DNA from: Paracoccus aerius
GTDB lineage: Bacteria > Pseudomonadota > Alphaproteobacteria > Rhodobacterales > Rhodobacteraceae
Assembly: GCF_014656455.1 (NCBI RefSeq)
Contig: NZ_BNCL01000001.1
Location: 62,001 to 126,000 of the forward strand
Direction of reading: 5' to 3'
DNA length: 64,000 nucleotides
Shown here: piece after piece, positions 16,750 through 26,895 of the stretch
Layout of the letters: every line of letters begins with the position of its first letter
Numbering within the stretch: the stretch's first letter is position 1
The notes under the pieces: model-generated
Database searches by the model: none
What the model saw: only the letters and a program-made list of their open reading frames with translations
Told to the model about the DNA's origin: nothing
Program-made: the position numbers and the translations under genes

Positions 16750-17532
16750 ATGTTCCAGAAGTTTCTAGCCGGTAAAACCGCAGTCGTGACGGGTTCTAAC
16801 TCGGGCATCGGGCTGGGGATCGCGCACCGCCTTGCCGCTGCCGGGGCCGATGTCGTCCTGAACAGCTTCACCGACCGGGACGAGGATCACGCGCTTGCCG
16901 AAAGGCTGTCGCGTGAATACGGCGTCACCGCACGCTACATCAAGGCGGACATGTCGAAGGGCCAGGAATGTCGCGCGCTGATCACGCAGGCAGGCCGCTG
17001 CGACATCCTGGTCAACAATGCAGGCATCCAGCATGTCGCCGCCATCCAGGACTTCCCGGTCGAGAAATGGGACGCCATCATCGCGATCAACCTGACTTCA
17101 GCCTTCCACACGACGGCCGCGGCCCTGCCGCTGATGCGGGGGGCCGGCTGGGGGCGGATCATCAACGTGGCATCCGCCCACGGCTTGACGGCAAGCGCCT
17201 ACAAGTCGGCCTATGTCGCGGCCAAGCATGGGATCGTCGGCTTTTCCAAGGTCACCGCGCTTGAAACCGCGAAAGAGCCGATCACCTGCAACGCCCTATG
17301 CCCCGGCTATGTCCTGACCCCCTTGGTCGAGGCGCAGATACCCGACACGATGAAGGAATACGGCCTGTCGCGGGAAGAGGTGATCCAGAAGGTGATGCTG
17401 GAACGACAGCCGTCCAAGGACTTCGTCACGGTCGAGCAACTGGGCGACACCACGGTCTTCCTGTGCAGCGATGCGGCAGCACAGATCACCGGTACGGCGA
17501 TCAGCGTCGACGGAGGCTGGACCGCCCTGTAA
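16750..17532 (+). CDS. bdhA: 3-hydroxybutyrate dehydrogenase
   Basis: 260 residues, SDR family, interconverting 3-hydroxybutyrate and acetoacetate with NAD in polyhydroxybutyrate breakdown. Seen: TGSNSGIGLGIA nucleotide motif (about 15-26), LVNNAGIQHVA (about 86-96), and the catalytic SAHGLTAS and YKSAYVAAKHG (YxxxK form). The C-terminal stretch with LCPGYVLTPLVEAQIPD and ERQPSKDFVTVEQLG is characteristic of the enzyme. AGGAGGGGG precedes the start. The gene follows a candidate small RNA and a possible PhaR site, both relevant to storage polymer metabolism. Confidence 0.95.
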   Translation: MFQKFLAGKTAVVTGSNSGIGLGIAHRLAAAGADVVLNSFTDRDEDHALAERLSREYGVTARYIKADMSKGQECRALITQAGRCDILVNNAGIQHVAAIQDFPVEKWDAIIAINLTSAFHTTAAALPLMRGAGWGRIINVASAHGLTASAYKSAYVAAKHGIVGFSKVTALETAKEPITCNALCPGYVLTPLVEAQIPDTMKEYGLSREEVIQKVMLERQPSKDFVTVEQLGDTTVFLCSDAAAQITGTAISVDGGWTAL

Positions 17533-17563
17533 GCACCGCCCAGCCCCGGCCAGCCCCGGCCAG

Positions 17564-17947
17564 TCAGGACAAGGCGTCCTCGATGGCGCGCAGGTCCGAG
17601 TTGGTCAGGTTCTTGTCGATCTCCTTGCGCAGGCGGAACTGCAACTCCTTGTGATACCGCTTGCGCAGGATCCCCAAGGTCGAGGGATCGGCGATCACGG
17701 CGATGTCGTCGACCTTGTTCTTCAGGACCATGGCGTTCAGGTAATCCGCAAGCTGGGCCACGAAGGCCAGCGGATCCTCTCCGCCCGGAAGGATCTCGGC
17801 CGCGGCCTCGCCCGGTTGACGCTGATTCAAGCTTTCGGGCGTAACCTGTTCGCTTTCCTTCAGTTCCAGTCCATACTGTGCCTTGTTCCGGAACAGTCTA
17901 GCCGAATGGCTGTCGGCGACCACGACCAGTGCGTTTTGGGGCAGCAT
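17564..17947 (-). CDS. Host attachment protein family (PF10116-like)
   Basis: 127 residues. MLPQNALVVVADSHSARLFR at the start and the C-terminal VIADPSTLGILRKRYHKEL match the family annotated as required for attachment to host cells. The fold is eRF1/Pelota-like, and the mechanism is unknown. It is cytoplasmic with no signal peptide. AGGAGACAGGA precedes the start. It lies 47 bases downstream of the aminotransferase gene on the same strand and converges on bdhA; the 31-base gap to bdhA holds direct repeats of CAGCCCCGGC. Confidence 0.85.
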   Translation of the reverse strand: MLPQNALVVVADSHSARLFRNKAQYGLELKESEQVTPESLNQRQPGEAAAEILPGGEDPLAFVAQLADYLNAMVLKNKVDDIAVIADPSTLGILRKRYHKELQFRLRKEIDKNLTNSDLRAIEDALS

Positions 17948-17994
17948 TCCTGTCTCCTGTTTCGGTGCTGCCTTTGAACGCGTGGTCGAAGAGG

Positions 17995-19206
<1,212 letters not shown>

Positions 19207-19282
19207 TCATGGTTTGAACGTCGTGCCTGCATGGCTTAGTCTGCGGCCCAAAGATCGGCAAGCGTGCCAGAAGGATGACAGA

Positions 19283-19573
19283 ATGACCGAAGCCGCCGAA
19301 ACCCCTTTGCGCCGCCTCAGGATTCGCAGCTGGCGCAGGGGCATGAAGGAGATGGACCTGATCCTGGGCCATTTCGCCGATGGTCCGCTGGCCCTGCTGG
19401 ATGGTGCCGATCTTGACGCCTATGAGGCCATGTTGAACGAGAACGATCAGGATCTGTATCTGTGGGTGACCGCGCGGGTCAATGGCGGGACCAATCGCGG
19501 TCCTGACGACCTTGGCATGGTCCTTGACCGGATCGCGGATCATGCTGCCGAACGCCTGAAGCCGGTTCGCTAA
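19283..19573 (+). CDS. sdhE: Succinate dehydrogenase assembly factor SdhE
   Basis: 96 residues. Binds the flavoprotein SdhA and promotes covalent attachment of FAD. The diagnostic motif RSWRRGMKEMDLILGHFAD (RGxxExD at 19-25) is present, followed by YEAMLNENDQDLYLWVTA. The start has AAGGATG upstream. Earlier in-frame starts would extend across the divergent promoter region and are rejected. Not near sdhCDAB in this window. Confidence 0.92.
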   Translation: MTEAAETPLRRLRIRSWRRGMKEMDLILGHFADGPLALLDGADLDAYEAMLNENDQDLYLWVTARVNGGTNRGPDDLGMVLDRIADHAAERLKPVR

Positions 19574-19646
19574 AATTTTCCCCAATCTCTTGCGGAAGTT
19601 GCGTCGCATTAACTGAAGATTTCGGATTTTGCGCCAATGTCGGGGC

Positions 19647-20201
19647 ATGACGAACAAATCAGGACCGCGAGACGCTATGATTTCCCCCGCGCCGCGCGAT
19701 ATGCGCCCCCAGGCCGATGTTCAGGCTCTGCCGGATCTGGCAGACACGACGGAAGCCTATCTGGAATCCCTGCAGCTTTTGGAACGGCTGCACCGGCTGA
19801 TGCTGGATCTGGTCAAGGATGAATTCGAACGCCTTGGCCAGCATGACCTGACCCCGGTCCAGGCGATGATTCTCTATAACCTCGGCGGGGCCGAGGTGTC
19901 GGCGGGCGAACTACGGTCCCGCGGCATGTATCAGGGATCGAATGTCAGCTATAACCTGAAAAAGCTGGTGACGATGGGCTATGTCCACCACGAGCGCAGC
20001 GACATGGACCGCCGCTCGGTCCGGGTGAAGCTGTCCGAGGAAGGACAGGCGGTCCGCGACATGGTCCACCGCCTGTTCCTGCGCCATGCCGAGGGTCTGG
20101 CCATGTCCGGCGTGCTGGAAGACCCGCCCCTTGAGCAGGTCAACCTGCAAAGCCGCCGGATCGAGCGGTTCTGGCTTGAACAGATCCGCTACATCTACTG
20201 A
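19647..20201 (+). CDS. ldtR: MarR-type winged-helix regulator, LdtR-like
   Basis: About 184 residues. Central winged-helix region with LTPVQAMILYNLGGAEVSAG, RGMYQGSNVSYNLKKLV (recognition helix, strongly LdtR-like) and HHERSDMDRRSVRVKLSEEG (wing). In Liberibacter and rhizobia, LdtR activates an L,D-transpeptidase gene and affects osmotic tolerance; such a target is not in this window. The start is uncertain: ATG 19647 has GGGG upstream, ATG 19677 is the alternative and would remove ten residues of no clear homology. Confidence 0.82.
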   Translation: MTNKSGPRDAMISPAPRDMRPQADVQALPDLADTTEAYLESLQLLERLHRLMLDLVKDEFERLGQHDLTPVQAMILYNLGGAEVSAGELRSRGMYQGSNVSYNLKKLVTMGYVHHERSDMDRRSVRVKLSEEGQAVRDMVHRLFLRHAEGLAMSGVLEDPPLEQVNLQSRRIERFWLEQIRYIY

Positions 20202-20212
20202 CGGCTGGACGC

Positions 20213-20641
20213 TTACCAGTGGCCGGTATTTTCCATGCTGGCCCAGGGTTCCGCCGGGGGCAGGTGATCGCCTTCCTGCAAAAGCTCGATCGACACATTG
20301 TCCGGGCTGCGCACGAACGCCATGTGCCCGTCCCGCGGAGGACGGTTGATCGTGACGCCCGCGTCCATCAGCTTCTGGCAGAGGTCATAGATGTTGCCGA
20401 CGCGATAGGCGAGATGGCCGAAATGCCGGCTGTCCGACGGCAGGCCTTCGTCGCCGTCCCAGTTGTAGGTCAGCTCGACCGGGCATTCCGGCTGGCCCGG
20501 AGGGGCCATGAAGACCAGCGTGAAGCGGCCCTTGTCGTTGTCGATGCGGCGCGTTTCCTCCAGCCCCAGCAGCTTGAAGAAGGCCATCGTCTTTTCCAGG
20601 TCGGCGACCCGGACCATCGTGTGCAGGTAACGTATGTTCAT
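20213..20641 (-). CDS. gloA: Lactoylglutathione lyase (glyoxalase I)
   Basis: 142 residues. Isomerises the methylglyoxal-glutathione hemithioacetal to S-lactoylglutathione. The four metal ligands are seen: His7 (YLHTMVRV), Glu56 (CPVELTYNW), His76 (FGHLAYRV) and Glu119 (SIELLQ). GGAGGATCTTC precedes the start. It is last in a leftward series parE-thyA-folA-gloA, 20 bases after folA. Confidence 0.95.
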   Translation of the reverse strand: MNIRYLHTMVRVADLEKTMAFFKLLGLEETRRIDNDKGRFTLVFMAPPGQPECPVELTYNWDGDEGLPSDSRHFGHLAYRVGNIYDLCQKLMDAGVTINRPPRDGHMAFVRSPDNVSIELLQEGDHLPPAEPWASMENTGHW

Positions 20642-20661
20642 GAAGATCCTCCTGTCATGAT

Positions 20662-21141
20662 CTATCGGCGGCGCAGGTATTCGAAGACTGTGCAGCGCGG
20701 TTCATTGCCGCGCAGAAGGATTGGGCCAAGGCAATCCCAGCTTGTTTCGTCGAACCGGGGGAAGAAGGCATCGGCGCCTTCGACGGCCAGATCGACCTCG
20801 GTCAACAGCAGCCGGTCGGCCAGGGGCATCATCGCCTGGTAGACGGCGGAACCCCCGATGCCATAGATGCGGCGGTGGCCTGCGCGATGGGCGTGTTCGA
20901 CGGCTGCCTCTGGCGTGGAATGGACATGTTCGGCCACGGAGGGATCCGAGGACACCACCAGGTTCAGGCGGTTCTTCAGCGGCTTGAACGGAAGGCTTTC
21001 CCAGGTCCGGCGGCCCATGATCACCGCGCCGCCGGTGGTTTCCCGTTGGAAGAAGGCCAGATCCTCGGGCGCGTGCCATGGGATCGTGTTGTTCTTGCCG
21101 ATGGCGCCGTTGCGGTCGCGTGCTGCGATCAATGTCAGCAT
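20662..21141 (-). CDS. folA: Dihydrofolate reductase
   Basis: 159 residues, the chromosomal FolA length. Reduces dihydrofolate to tetrahydrofolate with NADPH, regenerating the folate consumed by ThyA. Seen: LIAARDRNGAIGKNNTIPWH (Met20 loop; the catalytic acid follows in APEDLAFF), MGRRTWESLP, NLVVSSD, and IYGIGGSAVYQAMMPLADRL. The start lies three bases after the thyA stop, as expected for coupled thyA-folA. No sign that it is an acquired trimethoprim-resistance gene. Confidence 0.96.
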   Translation of the reverse strand: MLTLIAARDRNGAIGKNNTIPWHAPEDLAFFQRETTGGAVIMGRRTWESLPFKPLKNRLNLVVSSDPSVAEHVHSTPEAAVEHAHRAGHRRIYGIGGSAVYQAMMPLADRLLLTEVDLAVEGADAFFPRFDETSWDCLGPILLRGNEPRCTVFEYLRRR

Positions 21142-21144
21142 GGC

Positions 21145-21978
21145 CTAGACCGCCACCGGGGCCTTGATGGCCGGGTCAGGGTCATAGTTCAGCACTTCGA
21201 AGTCGTCGAAGCGGAAATCGAAGATCGACTCGACCTCGCGTCGCAGCCGCAACTGGGGCAGGGGCTTCGGGTCACGCGCAAGCTGCGTGCGCACCTGATC
21301 CAGATGGTTCGAATAGATATGTGCATCACCGATGGAATGGACGAAATCGCCCGGTTGGTAGCCCGTCACATGGGCCAGCATCACCTGCAGCAGCGCATAG
21401 GAAGCAATGTTGAACGGAACGCCCAGGAACATGTCCGCCGACCGCTGGTAAAGCTGCAGATGCAGCTTGCCCCCCAGGATCCGCACCTGCCACAGCGTAT
21501 GGCAGGGCGGCAGCGCCATCTCCGGCACATCGCCGGGGTTCCACGCGGACACGATCAGGCGCCGAGAGTCCGGCGTCCTGCGGATCGCATCCACCAGATC
21601 GGCGATCTGATCGACATGGCCCGCAAAGAACAGCGGGCGCCCCTCGGCGTCCAGGCCGCTGGGCACCAGCCTGGGAAAGTGGCGCCATTGCCGGCCATAG
21701 ACCGGGCCAAGGTCGCCATTCTCGTCCGCCCATTCGTCCCAGATCGAGACGCCGTTTTCTTGCAGATAGCGAATGTTGGTATCGCCCGACAGGAACCACA
21801 AAAGTTCGCGGATGATCGACTTCAGGTGCAGCTTCTTGGTGGTGACCAGCGGAAAGCCGTCGGCCAGCGGATAGCGGCACTGCAGCCCGAAATGGCTGAT
21901 CGTGCCGGTTCCGGTCCGGTCGGTGCTTTCCTGGCCCTGTTCCAGAACCGTGCGCAGGGCGTCGTGATACTGCCGCAT
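21145..21978 (-). CDS. thyA: Thymidylate synthase
   Basis: 277 residues, slightly longer than the 264-residue E. coli enzyme. Methylates dUMP to dTMP using methylene-tetrahydrofolate. Seen: [13 protein letters not shown], the catalytic cysteine Cys159 in LPPCHTLWQ, the [20 protein letters not shown] block and [11 protein letters not shown]. The start is one base after the parE stop (TGA-G-ATG), so translation is likely coupled. Confidence 0.97.
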   Translation of the reverse strand: MRQYHDALRTVLEQGQESTDRTGTGTISHFGLQCRYPLADGFPLVTTKKLHLKSIIRELLWFLSGDTNIRYLQENGVSIWDEWADENGDLGPVYGRQWRHFPRLVPSGLDAEGRPLFFAGHVDQIADLVDAIRRTPDSRRLIVSAWNPGDVPEMALPPCHTLWQVRILGGKLHLQLYQRSADMFLGVPFNIASYALLQVMLAHVTGYQPGDFVHSIGDAHIYSNHLDQVRTQLARDPKPLPQLRLRREVESIFDFRFDDFEVLNYDPDPAIKAPVAV

Positions 21979-21979
21979 C

Positions 21980-23938
21980 TCAGACGTCCAGCTCTTCTGC
22001 GAAGCGGGCGTTCTCCTGGATGTATTCGAAGCGCAGTTCGGGCTTCTTGCCCATCAGGCGTTCGACTAGGTCGCCGGTCTCGCCCCCTTCGTCATCGTCG
22101 ATGCTGACCCGGATCAGCTTGCGCGTCTTGGGGTTCATGGTCGTGTCCTTCAGGTCCTTGGCGTCCATTTCACCCAGGCCCTTGAAGCGTTGCACGTCGA
22201 TCTTGCCGCGCCCGCCCAAGCCCTTGGCCAGCATCCGTTCCTTCTCGGCGTCATCGGCCACATAGATCCGGTGCGCCCCTTGGGTAAGGCGATACAGCGG
22301 CGGGCAGGCCAGATACAGGTGGCCCTTGTCGATCATCGGCCGCATCTGCGTGAAGAAGAAGGTCATCAGCAGGCTGGCGATATGCGCCCCGTCCACGTCG
22401 GCATCGGTCATGATGATGACCTTGTCATAGCGAAGGTCGTCGACCTTGAACTTGGATCCCATTCCGACGCCAAGGGCCTGACAAAGATTGCTGATTTCCT
22501 GGTTGGCCCCCATCTTGGTCGAGGCCGCGCCCAGCACGTTCAGGATCTTGCCCCGCAGCGGCAGCAGCGCCTGGTTGGTGCGGTCGCGCGCCATCTTGGC
22601 CGACCCGCCCGCGCTGTCGCCTTCGACGATGAACAGTTCGGTGCCGTCCCGGCTGGTGGCGCTGCAATCGACCAGCTTGCCGGGCAGGCGCAGCTTTTTC
22701 GTCGCCGTCTTGCGGGCGGTTTCCTTTTCCTGCTTGCGGCGCAGGCGTTCATCCGCCCGCAGGATCAGGAAGTCCAGGATCGCGCCCGCCGATTTCGTGT
22801 CGGCCGCAAGCCAGGTGTCGAAGTGGTCGCGCACGGCGTTCTCGACCAGGCGGGCGGCCTCGGTCGTGGCAAGGCGGTCCTTGGTCTGGCCCACGAATTC
22901 CGGCTCTCGGATGAAGCAGGACACAAGCGCGCAGCCGCCGGTCAGCAGGTCTTCCCGGGTGATCTGCGCGGCCTTCTTGTTGTTGATCCGCTCGCCATAG
23001 GCCCGCACGCCCTTCAGGATCGCCGACCAGAAGCCAGCCTCGTGGGTGCCGCCCTCGGGCGTGGGGACCGTGTTGCAATAGGACTGGATGAATCCGTCGC
23101 GGGAGGGCGTCCAGTTGATCGCCCAGTCCACTTTGCCCGGCGCGCCCTGGCGGCGGAAATCGACGCTGCCCGCGAAGGGGCGGTCGGCATAGGTGCTGGC
23201 GCCTGTCAGGGTCTCGGCAAGGTAATCCGCCAGACCGCCGGGGAAATGGAAGGTGGCCTCTCGCGGGGTTTCGCCGTCGTCTATTTCCGACTTCCAGCGG
23301 ATTTCGACGCCGCTGAACAGATAGGCCTTGGACTTGACCATCTTCAGAAGCCGCGCCGGCTTGAAGCGGTGATGGCCGAAGATGTCTTCATCCGCGTGGA
23401 AGACCACGGTCGTGCCGCGCCGGTTCGGGGCCGCGCCGATCCTGGCCACCGGCCCCTGCGGCACCCCGCGCGAGAACCGCTGCTCGAACAGTTCCTTGTT
23501 GCGGGCGACCTGCACGACCATGATGTCCGACAGCGCGTTCACGACCGAGGCGCCGACCCCGTGCAACCCGCCCGAGGTCTGGTAGGTATCACCTGAAAAC
23601 TTGCCCCCCGCGTGCAGCGTGCACAGGATCACCTCGAGCGCTGACTTGCCCGGAAACTTCGGGTGCGGGTCGATAGGGATGCCGCGGCCATTGTCGCGGA
23701 CGCTGACGCTGTAGTCGGCCAGAAGCTCTACCTCGATCCGCGTCGCATGGCCCGCCACCGCCTCGTCCATCGAGTTGTCGAGGATTTCCGCCACCAGGTG
23801 ATGCAGCGCGCGTTCGTCCGTGCCGCCGATATACATGCCGGGTCGCTTGCGCACGGGCTCCAGCCCTTCCAGCACCTCGATCGAGGCGGCGGAATAGCTG
23901 TCGGTCGCATCGACTGCGGAAAGAAGGTCGTCGGCCAT
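21980..23938 (-). CDS. parE: DNA topoisomerase IV subunit B
   Basis: 652 residues. ATPase subunit that works with ParC to separate replicated chromosomes. Seen: [24 protein letters not shown] ATPase motifs ([37 protein letters not shown]), and the Toprim motifs [14 protein letters not shown] and [11 protein letters not shown]. The length and the [10 protein letters not shown] segment favour ParE over the longer GyrB. The start at 23938 ([10 protein letters not shown]) is chosen because the open frame upstream has no conserved sequence. First gene of parE-thyA-folA-gloA. Confidence 0.92.
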   Translation of the reverse strand: MADDLLSAVDATDSYSAASIEVLEGLEPVRKRPGMYIGGTDERALHHLVAEILDNSMDEAVAGHATRIEVELLADYSVSVRDNGRGIPIDPHPKFPGKSALEVILCTLHAGGKFSGDTYQTSGGLHGVGASVVNALSDIMVVQVARNKELFEQRFSRGVPQGPVARIGAAPNRRGTTVVFHADEDIFGHHRFKPARLLKMVKSKAYLFSGVEIRWKSEIDDGETPREATFHFPGGLADYLAETLTGASTYADRPFAGSVDFRRQGAPGKVDWAINWTPSRDGFIQSYCNTVPTPEGGTHEAGFWSAILKGVRAYGERINNKKAAQITREDLLTGGCALVSCFIREPEFVGQTKDRLATTEAARLVENAVRDHFDTWLAADTKSAGAILDFLILRADERLRRKQEKETARKTATKKLRLPGKLVDCSATSRDGTELFIVEGDSAGGSAKMARDRTNQALLPLRGKILNVLGAASTKMGANQEISNLCQALGVGMGSKFKVDDLRYDKVIIMTDADVDGAHIASLLMTFFFTQMRPMIDKGHLYLACPPLYRLTQGAHRIYVADDAEKERMLAKGLGGRGKIDVQRFKGLGEMDAKDLKDTTMNPKTRKLIRVSIDDDEGGETGDLVERLMGKKPELRFEYIQENARFAEELDV

Positions 23939-24041
23939 CGGTTCTGCTCTTGTTCTTGGTGCGGATGCGGCGGTTATCTCATGCGGCGAAGGCTTTTGCC
24001 AACCCCGCCTGCCAATTCGGCCGGTCGTCCCGGGACCGGGG

Positions 24042-24701
24042 CTATTCCGGTTTGGCCAGGCGCGCGTCCCACATCTTGCGGAAGGCCGGGCGGGCCTGAC
24101 AGCGTTCAAGCCATGCCATGACCGCCGGAAACTGCCCCATCAACTCACCGTAGCCCTGGGCATAGCGCAGGATCTCGGCCAGGTTGAGGTCGGCCACGGT
24201 GAAGCGGCCCCCGACCAGATGTTCATGGGTGGCAAGATGCCCCTCGATCACCTTGAGGGGCCGGACCAGCCGTTCGGCGGAATTGGCGACAATGGCCTGG
24301 TCGTCTCCGGACTGGAGGCGGGACGGCGCGTGCAGGAACAGAATCGTCAGCGCGTCGGGTTCGACGCTGGTGGCGGCATAGAAGCTCCACTGCATCATCT
24401 GGGCATCTTCGGCCAGATCGGCGGGGCCAAGATCGCCACCGTATTTGCGCGCCAGATACAAGGTCGCTGCCAGGGACTCGCCCAGGACCAGACCGTCATC
24501 CTCGATCACGGGAATGGTGCCGGCGGGCGACAGGGCCAGGAAGGCCGGGGAATGGGTGTTCAGCGGGGCGTCGGGCGCATCGGGATCGGCCAGCCGATAG
24601 GCCTGGATCACGGGGTTCTGGCGGAACTCCAGCCCGATCTCGTGGCAAAGCCAGATGATGCGGGACGCGCGCGATCGGGTGACGCCGTGGATGGTCAGCA
24701 T
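24042..24701 (-). CDS. Glutathione S-transferase family protein
   Basis: 219 residues with a thioredoxin-like N-terminal domain (MLTIHGVTRSRASRIIWLCH; SPAGTIPVIEDDGLVLGES with the conserved cis-Pro and ES glutathione-binding pair) and an all-helical C-terminal domain (FTVADLNLAEILRYA, the conserved N-cap/hydrophobic staple region). AAAGGAG precedes the start. It is 103 bases upstream of parE on the same strand and divergent from ccoG. Substrate unknown. Confidence 0.9.
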   Translation of the reverse strand: MLTIHGVTRSRASRIIWLCHEIGLEFRQNPVIQAYRLADPDAPDAPLNTHSPAFLALSPAGTIPVIEDDGLVLGESLAATLYLARKYGGDLGPADLAEDAQMMQWSFYAATSVEPDALTILFLHAPSRLQSGDDQAIVANSAERLVRPLKVIEGHLATHEHLVGGRFTVADLNLAEILRYAQGYGELMGQFPAVMAWLERCQARPAFRKMWDARLAKPE

Positions 24702-24803
24702 GTGAAGCTCCTTTGCCGGTCGGACGGGATGCGACCTTCCTGCGACAGGAATGCCGGATCATCAGATGTGACGCAAGCGAGGGACGGGGACGGGCGGCCG
24801 CAT

Positions 24804-24817
24804 TTGATGCAGGTCAA
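24804..24817 (+). promoter_or_regulatory. FNR/FnrL box upstream of ccoGHIS
   Basis: TTGAT-GCAG-GTCAA, one base from the consensus TTGAT-N4-ATCAA. It is centred about 64 bases before the ccoG start, in the divergent region between the GST gene and ccoG. Oxygen-limited induction of the cbb3 assembly genes by FnrL is expected. Confidence 0.8.
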
Positions 24818-24874
24818 GGAATCCCGCTGCCGCCGGGTCTAGACCGGACCCGCGAAACAGGAGCGATTCTTCAG

Positions 24875-26425
24875 ATGTCCAATCCCGAATTGGACCATCC
24901 CAGCCTTTACGCCAAGCGGGAGCCGATCTTCCCCAAGCGTGTCGCCGGGCGGTTCAGGACCCTCAAGTGGATCGTCATGGGCATAAGCCTGGCGATCTAT
25001 TACATCCTGCCCTGGATCCGGTGGGACCGCGGCCCGACCATGCCGGACCAGGCCGTCCTGGTCGATCTGGCCAACCGGAGGTTCTTCTTCTTCTGGATCG
25101 AGATCTGGCCCCACGAATTCTATTTCGTGGCGGGCCTTCTGGTGATGGCCGGACTGGGCCTGTTCCTGTTCACCAGTGCCTTGGGACGCGTGTGGTGCGG
25201 CTATGCCTGCCCGCAGACGGTCTGGACCGACCTGTTCATCCTGGTGGAACGCTGGATCGAGGGTGACCGCAACGCCCGCATCCGCCTGCACCGCCAGCAC
25301 TGGGACGCGCAGAAGATCCGGCTGTGGGCGCTGAAATGGGCGGCCTGGCTGGTGATCGCGCTGCTGACGGGGGGCGCCTGGATCTTCTATTTCACCGACG
25401 CGCCGACGCTGCTGGGAAACCTGCTGGCGGGACAAGCTCATCCGGTAGCCTACATCACAATGACGATCCTGACCGCGACGACCTTCCTCTTCGGCGGCTT
25501 TGCCCGCGAACAGATCTGCATCTATGCCTGCCCCTGGCCGCGCATCCAGGCCGCCATGATGGACGAGGACACGTTGACCGTCGCCTATCGCGAATGGCGG
25601 GGCGAGCCGCGCGGCAAGACCAACGTCCGCCACCGCCCGGCGGCCGTCGCTGCTGCGGCCGAGGTTACCAGCAGGGTCGCGGGTCCGGCCGCAGGCGCCA
25701 CATATCCGCCCACGCCCTATCCTGGCCTGCCTACCGGCGTCGGCGGACCGATCCCCGCCATGTCCGGCGGGGACTGCATCGACTGCCTGGCCTGCGTGAA
25801 TGTCTGCCCGATGGGCATCGACATCCGCGAGGGCCAGCAGATGGAATGCATCACCTGCGCGCTATGCATCGACGCCTGCGACGAGATCATGGACAAGATC
25901 GGCAAGCCGCGCGGGCTGATCGACTACATGGCGCTTAAGGACGAGACTGCCGAACGCGCGGGCGCCCAGCCCAAGTCGGTCTGGCGGCACATCTTCCGGC
26001 CACGGACGATCCTGTATTTCACGCTGTGGTCCGGGATCGGGGTGGCGCTGATCGTCGCGCTGTTCATGCGGTCCCCCTTCGACCTGAACGTCTCGCCGGT
26101 GCGCAACCCGCTGTTCGTGACCATGTCGGACGGGGCAATCCGCAACACCTACGAGGTGCGGCTGCGCAACAAGCAGCATGATGACTGCGACTTCAGCTTT
26201 GCGGTTGAAGGGGCGGACGGCCTGACCGTCGCGGTCGAGGGCGCGCCTGCGGGGATCGTCCGTGTGCCCGCGGACGAGACCCTCGGCAGCAGGCTTTATG
26301 TGACTGCACCGGCGGGATCCGATCTTGCCGCAAGGGCCACGACGCCCCTGAATCTGGTCGTGCGTGACGAAGTCGACGGAATGACCGCATCGGTCGGCAC
26401 GATCTTCCACGGAAAGGATGAATAG
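24875..26425 (+). CDS. ccoG: CcoG (RdxA/FixG) cbb3 oxidase assembly ferredoxin
   Basis: 516 residues. Membrane-bound Fe-S protein involved in copper handling during cbb3 oxidase assembly. Several hydrophobic segments, the CGYACPQTVW and CIYACPWPRIQ motifs, two 4Fe-4S ferredoxin motifs (CIDCLACVNVCPMGID and CITCALCIDACDE), and a periplasmic Ig-like C-terminal domain. Residues about 250-297, between the second motif and the ferredoxin domain, are an Ala/Pro/Gly-rich insertion that I do not recall in other CcoG proteins. AGGAGC precedes the start. First gene of ccoGHIS, under an FNR box. Confidence 0.95.
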   Translation: MSNPELDHPSLYAKREPIFPKRVAGRFRTLKWIVMGISLAIYYILPWIRWDRGPTMPDQAVLVDLANRRFFFFWIEIWPHEFYFVAGLLVMAGLGLFLFTSALGRVWCGYACPQTVWTDLFILVERWIEGDRNARIRLHRQHWDAQKIRLWALKWAAWLVIALLTGGAWIFYFTDAPTLLGNLLAGQAHPVAYITMTILTATTFLFGGFAREQICIYACPWPRIQAAMMDEDTLTVAYREWRGEPRGKTNVRHRPAAVAAAAEVTSRVAGPAAGATYPPTPYPGLPTGVGGPIPAMSGGDCIDCLACVNVCPMGIDIREGQQMECITCALCIDACDEIMDKIGKPRGLIDYMALKDETAERAGAQPKSVWRHIFRPRTILYFTLWSGIGVALIVALFMRSPFDLNVSPVRNPLFVTMSDGAIRNTYEVRLRNKQHDDCDFSFAVEGADGLTVAVEGAPAGIVRVPADETLGSRLYVTAPAGSDLAARATTPLNLVVRDEVDGMTASVGTIFHGKDE

Positions 26426-26426
26426 G

Positions 26427-26894
26427 ATGACACGGGAACTGACCGGACGCCATGTCCTGGTGATCACGCTGGCGGCCTTTGGCGTCATCATCGCCGTCAA
26501 CCTGGTCATGGCTTTCCTGGCCGTGGGCAGCTTCCCGGGGCTCGAGGTGAAGAACAGCTATGTCGCCTCGCAGCACTTCGACCGGGACCGGCAGGCGCAG
26601 GAGAGCCTGGGCTGGACGGCCAGGGCCAGCTATGACGGCGCCCGCATCACGATCGAGATCGTGGATGGGCAGGGCACCCATCCTGTCCTGCGGGATTTCA
26701 CGGCCACCATAGGGCGCCCCACGCACAAGCGCGCGGATGTGACGCCGCATTTCGAAGTTGCAGGCGGCGGCATCTACCGCGCCCCCCTGGTGCTGGAGCC
26801 GGGGGTCTGGAACATCCACGTCCAGGCAGTCGCGCCGGATGGAACCACGTTCCGGCAGCGGCTGGATCATTATGCCGGGGCGATGGTGAACTGA
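26427..26894 (+). CDS. ccoH: CcoH (FixH) cbb3 oxidase assembly protein
   Basis: 155 residues, single membrane anchor near the N-terminus (HVLVITLAAFGVIIAVNLVM), then a periplasmic domain with VKNSYVASQHFDRDRQAQ, typical of FixH, and a C-terminal PGVWNIHVQAVA strand. Stabilises subunits during oxidase assembly. The start at 26427 is one base after ccoG; ATG 26418 inside ccoG is an alternative. ccoI begins one base after its stop. Confidence 0.93.
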   Translation: MTRELTGRHVLVITLAAFGVIIAVNLVMAFLAVGSFPGLEVKNSYVASQHFDRDRQAQESLGWTARASYDGARITIEIVDGQGTHPVLRDFTATIGRPTHKRADVTPHFEVAGGGIYRAPLVLEPGVWNIHVQAVAPDGTTFRQRLDHYAGAMVN

Positions 26895-26895
26895 C

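Noticed and set aside
17533-17563. Direct CAGCCCCGGC repeats between bdhA and the host-attachment gene as a mobile-element scar
   Set aside because: Only two to three short copies in a 31-base convergent gap; no target duplication or transposase, so replication slippage is enough to explain it.
20662-21141. Acquired trimethoprim-resistance dihydrofolate reductase
   Set aside because: It sits in the housekeeping parE-thyA-folA context with matching composition and no mobile-element traces.
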